From: Krasilnikovia cinnamomea
Lineage (GTDB): Bacteria > Actinomycetota > Actinomycetes > Mycobacteriales > Micromonosporaceae
Assembly (NCBI RefSeq): GCF_004217545.1
Contig: NZ_SHKY01000001.1
Span: forward strand, 1,240,001-1,304,000
Direction: 5' to 3'
DNA length: 64,000 nucleotides
Shown here one piece after another: positions 9,239 to 17,611 of the stretch (its first letter is position 1; each line of letters begins with the position of its first letter). The notes below the pieces were generated by a model that was not told the origin of the DNA, did not search any database, and saw nothing but the letters and a program-made list of their open reading frames with translations. The position numbers and the translations under genes are program-made.

Positions 9239-9270
9239 TTGAATTCGGTACCTAGGTACAGGCTTACCGT
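9239..9270 (+). promoter_or_regulatory. MerR-type promoter and operator of the metal cassette
   Basis: TTGAAT (9239-9244) and TACCGT (9265-9270) are separated by 20 bases, longer than a normal spacer, and the spacer contains the perfect palindrome GTACCTAGGTAC (9248-9259). An over-long spacer with a central dyad is the known layout of MerR-controlled promoters. The first A of the ATG at 9277 lies seven bases after the -10 box, so the transcript is probably leaderless. The likely regulator is the MerR protein encoded at 10155. Confidence 0.7.
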
Positions 9271-9276
9271 CGTTGC

Positions 9277-10155
9277 ATGGCGCTAATCGAGCTGAGGCAG
9301 AGCGGTGGGTGCGGGTGCTGCGGTCCCGCCGATAGATCAACTGGTGCAGCGAGCGGGGCCGGCGCCGACGAGGACGGCTCCACGACGCGGATCCGGTTCG
9401 TCGCGGGGGCCGAGCAGCTCGGCATTGCCGGCGACGACCTCGCCGCCCTGGTGACGCTGTTCCATCGTGGGGACTGCGCGGCGGTGCGGCGGCACATGGC
9501 GCAACTGGTGCAGGCGAGGCTGGCCGCCGCCGAGCTGCGGGTGGTGGAGCAGATCGAGCAGGCCGCCCGCGTTCAGGCCGGGGCGGGCGGGCTCGGTCCT
9601 GGATCGGGTCCGGCGGATGCGGGGTTGCCGGGTGCGGTGACCGAGCTGACCGCGCTGGTGGCGCGGCTGCAGGGCGCCGCGCATCGGTTGGCGCAGCCCA
9701 CCGGCAGTGGGGCGTGCGACGCGGACTGCCCGTGCGTGACCGCCGCATCGGCAGTATCGAGTCCACGGATCCCCGCGAGCCGCGCCGCCCTGTCCGGCAG
9801 CGAGCTGAACGGTCCGGACCTGGTGTGCACGATCGAGGGCGGGATCGACGCGATGCGGGCCAGGATCACCGAGTGGCAGGCCGTCCTGGGCCGGGCGACC
9901 GGGCGCGAGCCCGCCGACGGTGGAGTGGTCCTGAGCTTCAGCCACGACCCGGCGGTGACTGTCGAGCTGGCCCGGCTGGCCGCCGCCGAGTACGCCTGCT
10001 GCTCGTTCTTCACCTTCACCCTGATCGTGGGCCCGGACGGGGTGCGGTTCACGGTGACCGCCCCGCCCGACGCGCAGGATGTGGTGACCGCCTTGTTCGG
10101 CGGCCGGGCCGAGGCCGGGCTGCCCTTGGGTACGCGCGGGAAGGCGGCTGCCTGA
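9277..10155 (+). CDS. Metal-responsive protein: MerR-type sensor half without DNA-binding domain, plus extra C-terminal domain
   Basis: This 292-residue protein begins with a Cys-rich tip (GGCGCCG). Residues about 45-95 and 118-150 then form helices resembling the dimerisation helix and metal-binding tail of mercury-type MerR proteins, ending in CDADCPC. No helix-turn-helix precedes them. The C-terminal part (about 205-285) carries EYACCSFFTFTL, a double-Cys motif seen in actinobacterial proteins near mercury genes. It could bind Hg(II) or a similar soft metal as a buffer, delivery protein or modulator of the neighbouring MerR. It is first in a tightly packed operon: its TGA overlaps the ATG of the MerR gene by one base. 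The transcript appears leaderless, which fixes the start. Confidence 0.6.
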   Translation: MALIELRQSGGCGCCGPADRSTGAASGAGADEDGSTTRIRFVAGAEQLGIAGDDLAALVTLFHRGDCAAVRRHMAQLVQARLAAAELRVVEQIEQAARVQAGAGGLGPGSGPADAGLPGAVTELTALVARLQGAAHRLAQPTGSGACDADCPCVTAASAVSSPRIPASRAALSGSELNGPDLVCTIEGGIDAMRARITEWQAVLGRATGREPADGGVVLSFSHDPAVTVELARLAAAEYACCSFFTFTLIVGPDGVRFTVTAPPDAQDVVTALFGGRAEAGLPLGTRGKAAA

Positions 10156-10589
10156 TGCACGACATCGAGAACCGGCGCCTGCGTACCGGCGAGGTCGCCG
10201 CACGCGCGGGAGTGAACATCCAGACCCTGCGCTATTACGAACGACGGGGGCTGATCGCCGAACCGCAGCGCAGCCCCGGCGGGCACCGCACCTACCCGGC
10301 CGACACGGTCACCCTGCTCGGGGTCATCAAGGCCGCCCAACGCCTCGGCTTCACCCTCAACGAGGTGGCCGAGCTGCTCGACACCGGCCGGCGCGGACAC
10401 CCCACCCGGGACCTGAAAGCCCGCGCCACGGAGAAGATCACCGAGGTCGACCGGAAGATCGCCGACCTGACCACCATCCGGGACGCGCTCAGGAAGGTGG
10501 TCGCGGCCGGCTGCGACAGCCTGACCCACTGCACCTGCCACGACTGCCCCCTGCCGTTCGCCGAACTCGCCGAGGGAGACCCGCGATGA
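10155..10589 (+). CDS. MerR-family metal-responsive transcriptional regulator
   Basis: The 144-residue protein has an N-terminal winged helix-turn-helix (LRTGEVAARAGVNIQTLRYYERRGLI) and the MerR wing (PGGHRTYPADTV), then a long dimerisation helix and a Cys-containing tail (CDSLTHCTCHDCPLP). The five cysteines at the C-terminus fit a soft-metal sensor such as Hg(II). The ATG at 10155 shares a base with the previous stop, and its own stop overlaps the next start (ATGA at 10586), so it is translated as part of the operon. It probably binds the dyad at 9248-9259 and underwinds that promoter when metal is bound. Confidence 0.85.
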   Translation: MHDIENRRLRTGEVAARAGVNIQTLRYYERRGLIAEPQRSPGGHRTYPADTVTLLGVIKAAQRLGFTLNEVAELLDTGRRGHPTRDLKARATEKITEVDRKIADLTTIRDALRKVVAAGCDSLTHCTCHDCPLPFAELAEGDPR

Positions 10590-10834
10590 CCGTCCAGAAG
10601 GTCACCACCGGGCTCGCCGCCCTCGCGTGCGCCGCCTGTTGCGCGCTGCCGCTGCTCATCGCCGCCGGGGTCCTCACCGGTGCCGGCGCCGCCCTGGCCG
10701 AGAACCTCCTGCTCGCCACCTCCGGGGTGCTGGTGGCCGCGGCCTCCGGGATGTGGTGGCTGCACCGGCGCCGTACCGCCCGCAAGACGGCGGCCGGTGC
10801 GGGTGGCTGCGCGGGCGGCACCTGCGGCTGCTGA
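10586..10834 (+). CDS. MerT/MerF-like small mercury transport membrane protein
   Basis: This 82-residue membrane protein has two predicted transmembrane helices (about 8-30 and 36-58). The first carries the vicinal pair ACCALPLL, the hallmark of MerT/MerF mercuric transporters that pass Hg(II) across the inner membrane. The C-terminal tail has three more cysteines in GGCAGGTCGC, which could hand metal on. It is coupled to the MerR gene by a 4-base overlap. No mercuric reductase (MerA) or lyase (MerB) gene is visible nearby, so if this is a mercury system the reductase is elsewhere; another thiophilic metal is possible. Confidence 0.7.
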   Translation: MTVQKVTTGLAALACAACCALPLLIAAGVLTGAGAALAENLLLATSGVLVAAASGMWWLHRRRTARKTAAGAGGCAGGTCGC

Positions 10835-10906
10835 CCTTGCGGCGGGAGGCGACTTGGGAGCAAGCCCCGAGCGCCCCGGCCGGGACGAGTCTGCTGCGAT
10901 ACCACT

Positions 10907-11239
10907 GTGACGATCATCCGCTCGCTGCTGCTGTTCAGCATCGCCGCCCTCGCCGAAATCGGCGGGGCCTGGCTGATCTGGCAGACCGTGCGCGAACACC
11001 GCTCGGCCTGGTTCGCCGCCGCCGGGGTCATCGCCCTCGGCGCCTACGGGTTCGTCGCCGCGTTCCAACCCGACCCGCACTTCGGCCGGGTCCTGGCCGC
11101 ATACGGCGGCGTATTCGTCGCCGGCTCGCTGGGCTGGGCCGTCGTCGTCGACAAGTTCCGCCCCGACCGCTACGACATCGCCGGCGCTCTACTCTGCCTG
11201 GCCGGCGTCACCGTCATCATGTACGCCCCGCGCACCTGA
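10907..11239 (+). CDS. UPF0060 (YnfA-type) small integral membrane protein
   Basis: The 110-residue protein matches the UPF0060/YnfA family in length and motifs: [14 protein letters not shown] in the first helix, [17 protein letters not shown] in the third, and [20 protein letters not shown] in the fourth. Four helices span the cell membrane. The family is related in fold to small multidrug transporters, and its substrate is not established. GTG 10907 is the start. It lies 72 bases after the MerT/MerF-like gene on the same strand and may be a late member of the metal operon. Confidence 0.85.
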   Translation: MTIIRSLLLFSIAALAEIGGAWLIWQTVREHRSAWFAAAGVIALGAYGFVAAFQPDPHFGRVLAAYGGVFVAGSLGWAVVVDKFRPDRYDIAGALLCLAGVTVIMYAPRT

Positions 11240-11310
11240 CTCACACCCGCGGTGAGCTGGTGGTTCAACCATGTTGGCGTCCGTACCCATCGGCATCTCC
11301 GTCAATTACG

Positions 11311-12903
11311 TCAGTCGACGTCGCAGGCGCGGGGCCGGGGTTCCGGTGGCAGTCCCGCGACGACCCGGTTGCGGCCCTGCCGTTTCGCGACGTAGAGGTT
11401 GCGGTCGGCGGTGGACATGGCGCCCGCCGGGCTGGGCGGCGAGGTCTCCCCCGCTCCGGCGACGCCCATGCTGACGGTGACGCTCCGGCCGCGGGTGCTG
11501 CCCTGCCAGTCGTGCTCGCTGATGGCCTGCCGGATCCCGTCGACCCGCGCGGCCGCTTCGGCGACCGGGGTGGCGGGCAGCACGAGCAGGAACTCCTCCC
11601 CGCCGAGGCGGGCGACGAACCCGTCCGGGGCGGCCACGGCCAGGCCGTTCTCCAGTAGCTTCGCCACCTGTACGAGCACCTGGTCGCCGGTGTCGTGGGA
11701 CAGCTCGTCGTTGATCTTCTTGAAGTGGTCGATGTCGGTGATCGCCACGGTCAGTCCGGGGTCGGCGGCGATCAGCGCGGGCAGCACCTCGTCGACATAG
11801 CGGCGGTTGTGCAGGCCGGTGAGGGGATCGCGGCGGGCCTCCTCGCGGAACCGCTCGGCCGCCGTGCGGGCCTCGGCGGTCTCGAATTCGACATGCCGCG
11901 CCAGCACCTGAGCCTCCCGCGACGGGGAGCGCAGGCCCTCGCTGGCGGTCCGGAACGTCTTCTGCGCCGCGTACGCCGCGGCGAAGTCACCGCGCGCGGC
12001 ATGCAGTTCCGCCTGCTCCTCGTGCACCCGCAGCAAGAGACCCTGCTGGTCGCTCTGGGTACACAGCACCCGGCAGGCGTCCAGGCTGTCCTGGGCCCGG
12101 TCGGTGGCGCCGAGAGCGCGCTGGACCTGCGCCAGGCTGAGCAGGTAGTAGGGGAGGTCGTTGATCTCATCGACCTCCCCGGCCTCGTGGCGGGCGAGGC
12201 AGGTCTGCAAGGTTCGCTCGGCCTCCGCGTATTCGCCGTTGGCGGCCTGGATGTCGCCGATCGTGTGCAGCAGTCCGGGAACGAGCTCGATGTCGTGCGT
12301 TGCGGCGAGGTCCACCATCCGGTGCGCGACCTGTCCCGCTCGTACGAAATCCCCGATCTTGTACTCCGCGTAGGACCAGTTGTTCAGCAGGAGCACCAGG
12401 CGGTTCCATTCGTTGGCCTCGCGGGCGAGGCTCTCCGCCTGCCGGTAGCGCAGCCGGGCCGAGTCCATGTCGCCGGTGAAGGCCAGCGCGTCGGCCAACG
12501 TGACGCGGTGGCTGATGCGCAGGACCGCCGGGGCGGTGTCGTCCAGCAGTTCCACCCCGCTCAGGGAGTGCTCCAGGAACTTGGCGGCATCACCGGAGAT
12601 CCAGCGGATGGTCGCGAAGAGGATGTGCGTGCGGGCCTGCAGCAGGCGGTCGCCGCAGCGGGTGGCCGAGTCCATGATCTCGCCGAGCTGCCCGTCCACC
12701 CCCGCGACGTCGCCGGTCCGCACCCGCATCGCGACCTGCCAGAGGCGGGCGCGCATGAGCAGATGCTCGTCCCCCAGGGCCAGGGCCCGCTTTTCGTACC
12801 CGACCGCTGCGGCGTGCGCGGCCTCGGGGTCCCCGGTCCGGTCCACCTCGAGCGCGAGCAGGGCAGCCGACAGTTCCTCGGCGCTCATTCCGACGTCGTT
12901 CAC
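11311..12903 (-). CDS. TPR-repeat diguanylate cyclase (GGDEF), copy 1
   Basis: The protein (530 residues from GTG 12903; 536 from ATG 12921) has about 340 residues of TPR-like helices, a short coiled linker, and a GGDEF domain. Active-site features are intact: DPLTGLHNRRYVDE, DIDHFKKIND and RLGGEEF, so it should make c-di-GMP from two GTP in the cytosol. No clear RxxD inhibitory site precedes GGEEF. I favour GTG 12903 because the paralogue at 22811-24412 starts with the same pattern (VDEGALGPAELSAAL against VNDVGMSAEELSAAL). The TPR part probably binds a protein partner that controls activity. It is divergent from an AlpA-like gene. Confidence 0.9.
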   Translation of the reverse strand: MNDVGMSAEELSAALLALEVDRTGDPEAAHAAAVGYEKRALALGDEHLLMRARLWQVAMRVRTGDVAGVDGQLGEIMDSATRCGDRLLQARTHILFATIRWISGDAAKFLEHSLSGVELLDDTAPAVLRISHRVTLADALAFTGDMDSARLRYRQAESLAREANEWNRLVLLLNNWSYAEYKIGDFVRAGQVAHRMVDLAATHDIELVPGLLHTIGDIQAANGEYAEAERTLQTCLARHEAGEVDEINDLPYYLLSLAQVQRALGATDRAQDSLDACRVLCTQSDQQGLLLRVHEEQAELHAARGDFAAAYAAQKTFRTASEGLRSPSREAQVLARHVEFETAEARTAAERFREEARRDPLTGLHNRRYVDEVLPALIAADPGLTVAITDIDHFKKINDELSHDTGDQVLVQVAKLLENGLAVAAPDGFVARLGGEEFLLVLPATPVAEAAARVDGIRQAISEHDWQGSTRGRSVTVSMGVAGAGETSPPSPAGAMSTADRNLYVAKRQGRNRVVAGLPPEPRPRACDVD

Positions 12904-12962
12904 CGGCCCACCCCCAACCATCTCTCATCGGCCCCGGGCGTCCTGCGCTGAGACATTCACCC

Positions 12963-12991
12963 TTCATACCTACCTAGTCTCACGCTATAGT
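12963..12991 (+). promoter_or_regulatory. Probable promoter of a leaderless AlpA-like gene
   Basis: TTCATA (12963-12968), a 17-base spacer and TATAGT (12986-12991) form a good sigma-70 promoter. The first A of the ATG at 12999 is seven bases after the -10 box, so the mRNA would begin at or next to the start codon. Confidence 0.5.
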
Positions 12992-12998
12992 CGTGCGC

Positions 12999-13268
12999 AT
13001 GGTTGACCTGGGACCGCACCTCATGGGTGCACACGAGATCCGCGTCCGGTTGGGGGTCAGCCGGCAGCGGGCCTACCAGCTCACGAGCCGGAAAGACTTC
13101 CCCGCCCCGGCGGTCAAGCTGGCGATGGGGAACGTGTGGCTCGCCGTGGAGGTCGAGATGTGGATCAACACTTGCCGACCGGCCCGGTCACCACGGCGGG
13201 AGCCGTCACCGGCACCGACCGGTGGCGGTCCGGCGGACGACCGGCCCGCCGGGCCAGGCAGGCCTTAG
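12999..13268 (+). CDS. Small AlpA/excisionase-like helix-turn-helix protein
   Basis: The 89-residue protein starts with a helix-turn-helix of the MerR-like AlpA/Xis type: LMGAHEIRVRLGVSRQRAYQL, followed by a wing-like strand (FPAPAVKLAMGNVWLAVEVEMWI). The last 35 residues are Pro/Arg-rich and probably disordered. It should bind DNA. Such proteins act as excisionases or small regulators, and no integrase or attachment site lies nearby, so a regulatory role is more likely. The ATG at 12999 is preferred over GTG 12993 because the promoter places the transcript start there. It lies 62 bases before the double GGDEF gene and may control it. Confidence 0.6.
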   Translation: MVDLGPHLMGAHEIRVRLGVSRQRAYQLTSRKDFPAPAVKLAMGNVWLAVEVEMWINTCRPARSPRREPSPAPTGGGPADDRPAGPGRP

Positions 13269-13330
13269 CTCAGATCCGTCCCCGCGCGGCCGATGTTTGG
13301 GGCACCTCGACTGGAAGAAGGTCAGCGCAC

Positions 13331-15436
13331 ATGTTGCCCTCGGTGTGGAGGGGTGCCACCTCCGCTCGCCAGGGCAGGATCAGGGCGAGCGCCCTGCGTA
13401 CCATGCTGCCGCCAGCGGCGGCGATGATCTATGTCCTGGGTACGCCGGACGGGCCGCACCGCCGGGTCATGTTGGCGATCTCGGCGGGTATGGCTGTCAT
13501 GGCCCTGCTGGCCTGGGCGGGCGCCCCCGCGGTGGCGCGTTCGCGGCTGCGGGTGCCGATCCAGCTCGCCATTGCGGTCATGACCCTGGTCGGCGCCTCC
13601 GGACTCGCCCTGCTCGACGGTGGCGTGACCAGCCCACTCGCAGCCCTGGAACTGTTCTCGCTGGTCTTCTTCGCGGTCGTGCTGCCCACCCGCATGTTCG
13701 CCCCGATGGCGCTGCTCTGCGTCGCGGCGTACGCGACGGTGGCGCTGGCCGGCGGCGCCGCGCCGCCGGGCTTCGCGTGGGTCTTCGCCTTCACCTACGC
13801 CGGTGTGGCCTACCTCGCCATGCGGCACACGGCGACGCTGGCCTCGCTGCGCCGCCGGCTGGGCGCGGTCTCCCGGATCGACGCGTTGACGGGCTGCCTC
13901 AACCGTCGCGGCTTCGACGAGCGGCTGGACGCCGACTTCTCGGCCGCGGCCCGCCGCGGGGAGCCGGTCACCCTGATCCTGGCCGACCTCGACCGGTTCA
14001 AGGACGTCAACGACCGGCACGGTCACCGGGCGGGTGACCAACTGCTGGCCTGGACGGGCCGGACGCTGGCGCGCGGCATCCGCGGCAACGACTCCGTCGG
14101 CCGGATCGGCGGCGACGAGTTCGCCGCGGTGCTCGTCGACGCGGACGTAGACGACGCCCGTTCGGTGGTGGAACGGCTGCGTGCCGAGCTCGACCCGGTC
14201 TCGCCCGCCAGTATCGGTTACGCGTCGTACCCCGCGGACGCGGACAGCCTCGCGGCGCTGCGGCAGCTCGCCGACGAACGCCTCTACGCCGACAAGCTCG
14301 CCCGCCAGCCCGGCCCGCCAGCCGGTGAGTCCGCGGCGCGGGCGCGGGTCCAGATCGAGCGGCGCACGGCCCCGGCGGTCTCCGGGCGGGAACGGCGGCG
14401 GCGTTCGGTCGCGGACGGCGGCTGGCTGGCGGTCTCGATCTGTGCCATCGGGCTGGGCTATGTCGTCCTGTTCGCGCAGGGGCATCCGCACCGCCTCGGC
14501 ATGGGCACCCTGCTGGCGGCCGGCTGGCTGCTTGGGGCCATGGTCGTCGCGGGCGCCGAGAAGCTCAGCCGCTCCACGGCGCTGCGGTGGTGGATGGTGG
14601 GCTTCGGCCTGGTGGAGTTCGTGCTCTCCACCGGCATCGTCGCGTTCAGCGGCGGCGCGACCAGCACGCTGGCGGTCGGTCTGCTGGCGCCGATGCCGCT
14701 GATCGCGCTGAGCACCCCACCCCGGATCGGGGTGCCGCTGCTCGGCGTCGTCTCCAGTTGCTACCTGGCCGTCGCGGTGTTCGTCGGCGCGGACAGCCCC
14801 TGGCACGTCGCGGTGCACCTCGGCGGCACCATCGCGGTGACGATGGCCTGCGGGTCCCAGGGCGCCGAGGCCGGGCGGCAGCGCCGACGGCTGACCGAAC
14901 TGTCCCGCATGGACGCGCTGACCGGCATCCTCAACCGGCACGGATTCGAGCAGCGGTTCGCCGCCGCGCTGGCCCGCGCCGGCTCCGACCTCTCGCTGCT
15001 GATTCTGGACCTGGACCGGTTCAAGGACGTCAACGATCAGCAGGGGCACGCGGCGGGTGACGCGCTGCTCACCTGGGTCGCCGGCACGCTGCGGGCCACC
15101 GTGGCGCCCACCGACGTGGTGGGCCGCCTCGGTGGTGACGAGTTCGTGGTGCTGCTCACCTCCGCCGACGCGGCCGAGGCCGCGGCCACCGCCGACCGGC
15201 TGCGGTCGGCGCTGGCCGAGCGGACCTCCGCCAGCATCGGTACGGCCACCCTCGGCGCCCACGGCGGCGACTTCGACGCCCTGTACGCCCACGCCGACGC
15301 CGATCTGTACGCGCGCAAGCGTCGCCGCACCGCCGCACCGCCGGCACCGGCCCAGAACCGGCGCCGGACTCCCCGCGCCTACGGGCACCCCGAGCGCCGG
15401 GAAGCCGCCGCCCCGGACGAGTTGAGACCCGCATGA
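13331..15436 (+). CDS. Tandem membrane-GGDEF / membrane-GGDEF diguanylate cyclase
   Basis: This 701-residue protein consists of the same unit twice. Each half has a set of transmembrane helices (roughly residues 28-155 and 360-515) followed by a complete GGDEF domain with DALTGCLNRRGF/DALTGILNRHGF, DLDRFKDVND and IGGDEF/LGGDEF signatures. Both catalytic sites look intact. A GGDEF domain must pair with another to make c-di-GMP, so a fused pair could be active as a monomer. GAAGAAGG precedes the ATG at 13331. Its stop overlaps the next gene by ATGA, so a secreted protein is made with it. The membrane parts do not match a sensor family I can name. Confidence 0.85.
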   Translation: MLPSVWRGATSARQGRIRASALRTMLPPAAAMIYVLGTPDGPHRRVMLAISAGMAVMALLAWAGAPAVARSRLRVPIQLAIAVMTLVGASGLALLDGGVTSPLAALELFSLVFFAVVLPTRMFAPMALLCVAAYATVALAGGAAPPGFAWVFAFTYAGVAYLAMRHTATLASLRRRLGAVSRIDALTGCLNRRGFDERLDADFSAAARRGEPVTLILADLDRFKDVNDRHGHRAGDQLLAWTGRTLARGIRGNDSVGRIGGDEFAAVLVDADVDDARSVVERLRAELDPVSPASIGYASYPADADSLAALRQLADERLYADKLARQPGPPAGESAARARVQIERRTAPAVSGRERRRRSVADGGWLAVSICAIGLGYVVLFAQGHPHRLGMGTLLAAGWLLGAMVVAGAEKLSRSTALRWWMVGFGLVEFVLSTGIVAFSGGATSTLAVGLLAPMPLIALSTPPRIGVPLLGVVSSCYLAVAVFVGADSPWHVAVHLGGTIAVTMACGSQGAEAGRQRRRLTELSRMDALTGILNRHGFEQRFAAALARAGSDLSLLILDLDRFKDVNDQQGHAAGDALLTWVAGTLRATVAPTDVVGRLGGDEFVVLLTSADAAEAAATADRLRSALAERTSASIGTATLGAHGGDFDALYAHADADLYARKRRRTAAPPAPAQNRRRTPRAYGHPERREAAAPDELRPA

Positions 15437-16200
15437 CCCGCCGCCCGTACGTGCTGGTGGCCGTGGTCCTGCTGATCGTCGCCGGTGCACTGCCGGTGCC
15501 GCCGCGCCCGGCCGCCAGGGCGCCGCATGATCCGGGGAAGGTCTGTCTGGAGGCGAGCGTCGATCAGGTCGCCGTCGAACTACGGCGCCTGAACGGGCAG
15601 CACGACTCGACCCCGGCGGGCGGATACGAGCCGGGCGAGATTCCGGCCACGCAGATCGGGCCCAACCGTCTCGGCCCGGGCGAGTCGTACCGGCGGCGGG
15701 TCGGCGCCGACGACCTGGCGGCGATGCTGGGCTGGTCGGGCTCGTGTGAGCCCGCCGTCTCCCCCGACGCGCCGGACCCGCGCCCGGTCGGCTCGGACAC
15801 CGACATCGCCGCCCTGCTGGAACTCGGGCTGGCTCCCGGACGGTCGTCCACCGTCACCTTGACGGCCCGGCAGTGGCGCGCGGTCCTCGAACCGCTCGAC
15901 TTCGTCTCCCACCTGCCCGACGACCCGGACGGGGCGGCGACGGACCACGTGCCGGGGATCGTGGCGGCCGTCCGCGGCCGGATCCGCGCCGCGAGCGCGA
16001 GCCGCCCGGTGCCGGTCAGCCTGACCGGAGCCCAGTGGGTCAGCGTCGCGACGGAACTGGCCTCGTCTGCCAGCATCGCCGACGAGATGGCGGCCGAGGG
16101 CGACGGGATCCCGGACGGGTCGGCACTGTGGCGGCTGCTGGATCAGATCTCGACCCGGCTGGGCGGCCCGGCGCACCCGTCGCTCGGCTTCACCCGGTGA
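15433..16200 (+). CDS. Secreted protein of unknown function, coupled to the double GGDEF gene
   Basis: The 255-residue protein has a short signal-like N-terminus (RRPYVLVAVVLLIVAGALPVP) and then an exported region with two cysteines and two related Trp-containing stretches (TLTARQWRAVLEPL and SLTGAQWVSVATEL), which suggests an internal duplication. No known domain was recognised. The start overlaps the stop of the upstream cyclase gene by four bases, so the two are co-translated. It ends three bases before the stop of the convergent S8-type peptidase gene. A role as periplasmic partner of the membrane cyclase or of the peptidase is possible but inferred only from position. Confidence 0.6.
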   Translation: MTRRPYVLVAVVLLIVAGALPVPPRPAARAPHDPGKVCLEASVDQVAVELRRLNGQHDSTPAGGYEPGEIPATQIGPNRLGPGESYRRRVGADDLAAMLGWSGSCEPAVSPDAPDPRPVGSDTDIAALLELGLAPGRSSTVTLTARQWRAVLEPLDFVSHLPDDPDGAATDHVPGIVAAVRGRIRAASASRPVPVSLTGAQWVSVATELASSASIADEMAAEGDGIPDGSALWRLLDQISTRLGGPAHPSLGFTR

Positions 16201-16203
16201 GGG

Positions 16204-17538
16204 CTACGTCGGGAACGTGGCGCAGATGCTCGGCCAGTCGGCCCGCTCGCGGTTCTTCCACGGCGAGTCGACGGCCAGGTTGAGTACGGGGCTGCCGCTC
16301 AGATCCACGTACCCCAGTGGTGGGGTGCCCCCGCACGCCACCGTTCCGGTCTCCGCCAGGTACTTCGCTTCCAGCGTGCTGAGCCTCGGCGCCGCGAACG
16401 ACGTGCCGAAGCTGCCCGGGACCAGACCCGGCCCGGTGCCGTCGAGCTTGACCTCGCCGGAGTTGAGCCGGGCGGTCACGTCCTTGTCGCCGTCCGCGCT
16501 GGCGCTGACCACGAAGTCCCACAGGGCCGGCGCGAACGGGAACGGCAGGCCCCGGCGGATGAGGTTGGCCGGGTCGTGCGCCGTGTCGGGGTCCGCCTTG
16601 GGGTCGGGGTACTTCACGCCGTTGCCCGCCGCGCCGACCGGGATGACCTTCAGCGTGGCGCCGGACGCGCCGGGCTCGACGAACTGCTTGCGGAAGCCGC
16701 GCCAGCCGGGGTCGTCGTAGATCGTCGACAGCGGACGTTGCTCCACGCTGAATTCCTGGATGTCGATGGTCTGGTAGAACGCGCCCGCCAGGTAGGGGCG
16801 CATCGGGCCGAGCCCGTCGTCGCGCAACAGGGTCGCGGTGAAGCCGCCGGAGCGCACCAGGCCCGGGTCGAGTTTGCCCGCCGCGTCGAGGTAGCCCAGC
16901 AGACCGGCCTTCAACGCCGGGTCCTTCTGGATCATGGCATCGTAGGTCCGCAGCAGCGCGTCGAGGTCGGCGTCGTTCAGCCAGCCGACGACGTCGCACG
17001 GGATGACCACGAAACTCAGGTTCAGCACGAAGCGCTGGAACCCGTCGCGCCGCAGGGCCGTGATCCGGTCCCGGATTCCGTCGAGCAGGTCGTCCGTGCG
17101 GTACCGGTCGGTGTGCACGGCGACGAGCCGCGCCGCGTGGTGGGCCCCGCCGATCGGGAACTTCCACTCGGTCGTCGTCTCGATGGGCGGGCCGGGCACC
17201 GGCCGGGGCATCGTCGTGGATCCGACCGGCGGCTGGCCCAGGACGGCGGTCAGCTCGTCCGCCAGCACCCGGTACACCAGCTCCCCGTGGCCGTACGTGG
17301 AGACCGGCAGGTCGTCGCCCGCGCCGTTGGATCCGACGTCGTTGGTGCCGACCGTGCAGTTCTCGTCGCGGTCGCCCGGCTCGGCCTGGGGATCCTTGCC
17401 CAGCCCGAAGTCGTCGATCACGAGCACGGCGACGTCGCCGGGCCGGGATTCACCCGGTGCGGCCGCCGCGGCGCCACCGGCGACGGCCGGTCCGATCAGG
17501 ACAAGCAGGGCCAGCAGGGTCCCGTACGGGCGCTTCAT
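16204..17538 (-). CDS. Secreted S8 (subtilisin-like) serine peptidase
   Basis: The protein (444 residues from ATG 17538) has a signal peptide (MKRPYGTLLALLVLIGPAVAGG). Three motifs in subtilase order suggest the catalytic triad: Asp in VAVLVIDDFG, His in YGHGELV, and Ser in GTSFAAPRLS near residue 390. The large insert between His and Ser is longer than in classic subtilisins, and the usual HGTxVAG is replaced by GHGELV, so it is a divergent S8 member. No clear propeptide is seen. It is probably an exported protease or a protease-like protein. Its 3' end abuts that of the convergent secreted protein. Confidence 0.65.
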   Translation of the reverse strand: MKRPYGTLLALLVLIGPAVAGGAAAAAPGESRPGDVAVLVIDDFGLGKDPQAEPGDRDENCTVGTNDVGSNGAGDDLPVSTYGHGELVYRVLADELTAVLGQPPVGSTTMPRPVPGPPIETTTEWKFPIGGAHHAARLVAVHTDRYRTDDLLDGIRDRITALRRDGFQRFVLNLSFVVIPCDVVGWLNDADLDALLRTYDAMIQKDPALKAGLLGYLDAAGKLDPGLVRSGGFTATLLRDDGLGPMRPYLAGAFYQTIDIQEFSVEQRPLSTIYDDPGWRGFRKQFVEPGASGATLKVIPVGAAGNGVKYPDPKADPDTAHDPANLIRRGLPFPFAPALWDFVVSASADGDKDVTARLNSGEVKLDGTGPGLVPGSFGTSFAAPRLSTLEAKYLAETGTVACGGTPPLGYVDLSGSPVLNLAVDSPWKNRERADWPSICATFPT

Positions 17539-17611
17539 GCGAACCTCCGGCGATTCCGCGACTACCGGCAGCCTCGTCGGCCCGGCCGCCGTACGCAATG
17601 GATGTGACGGG

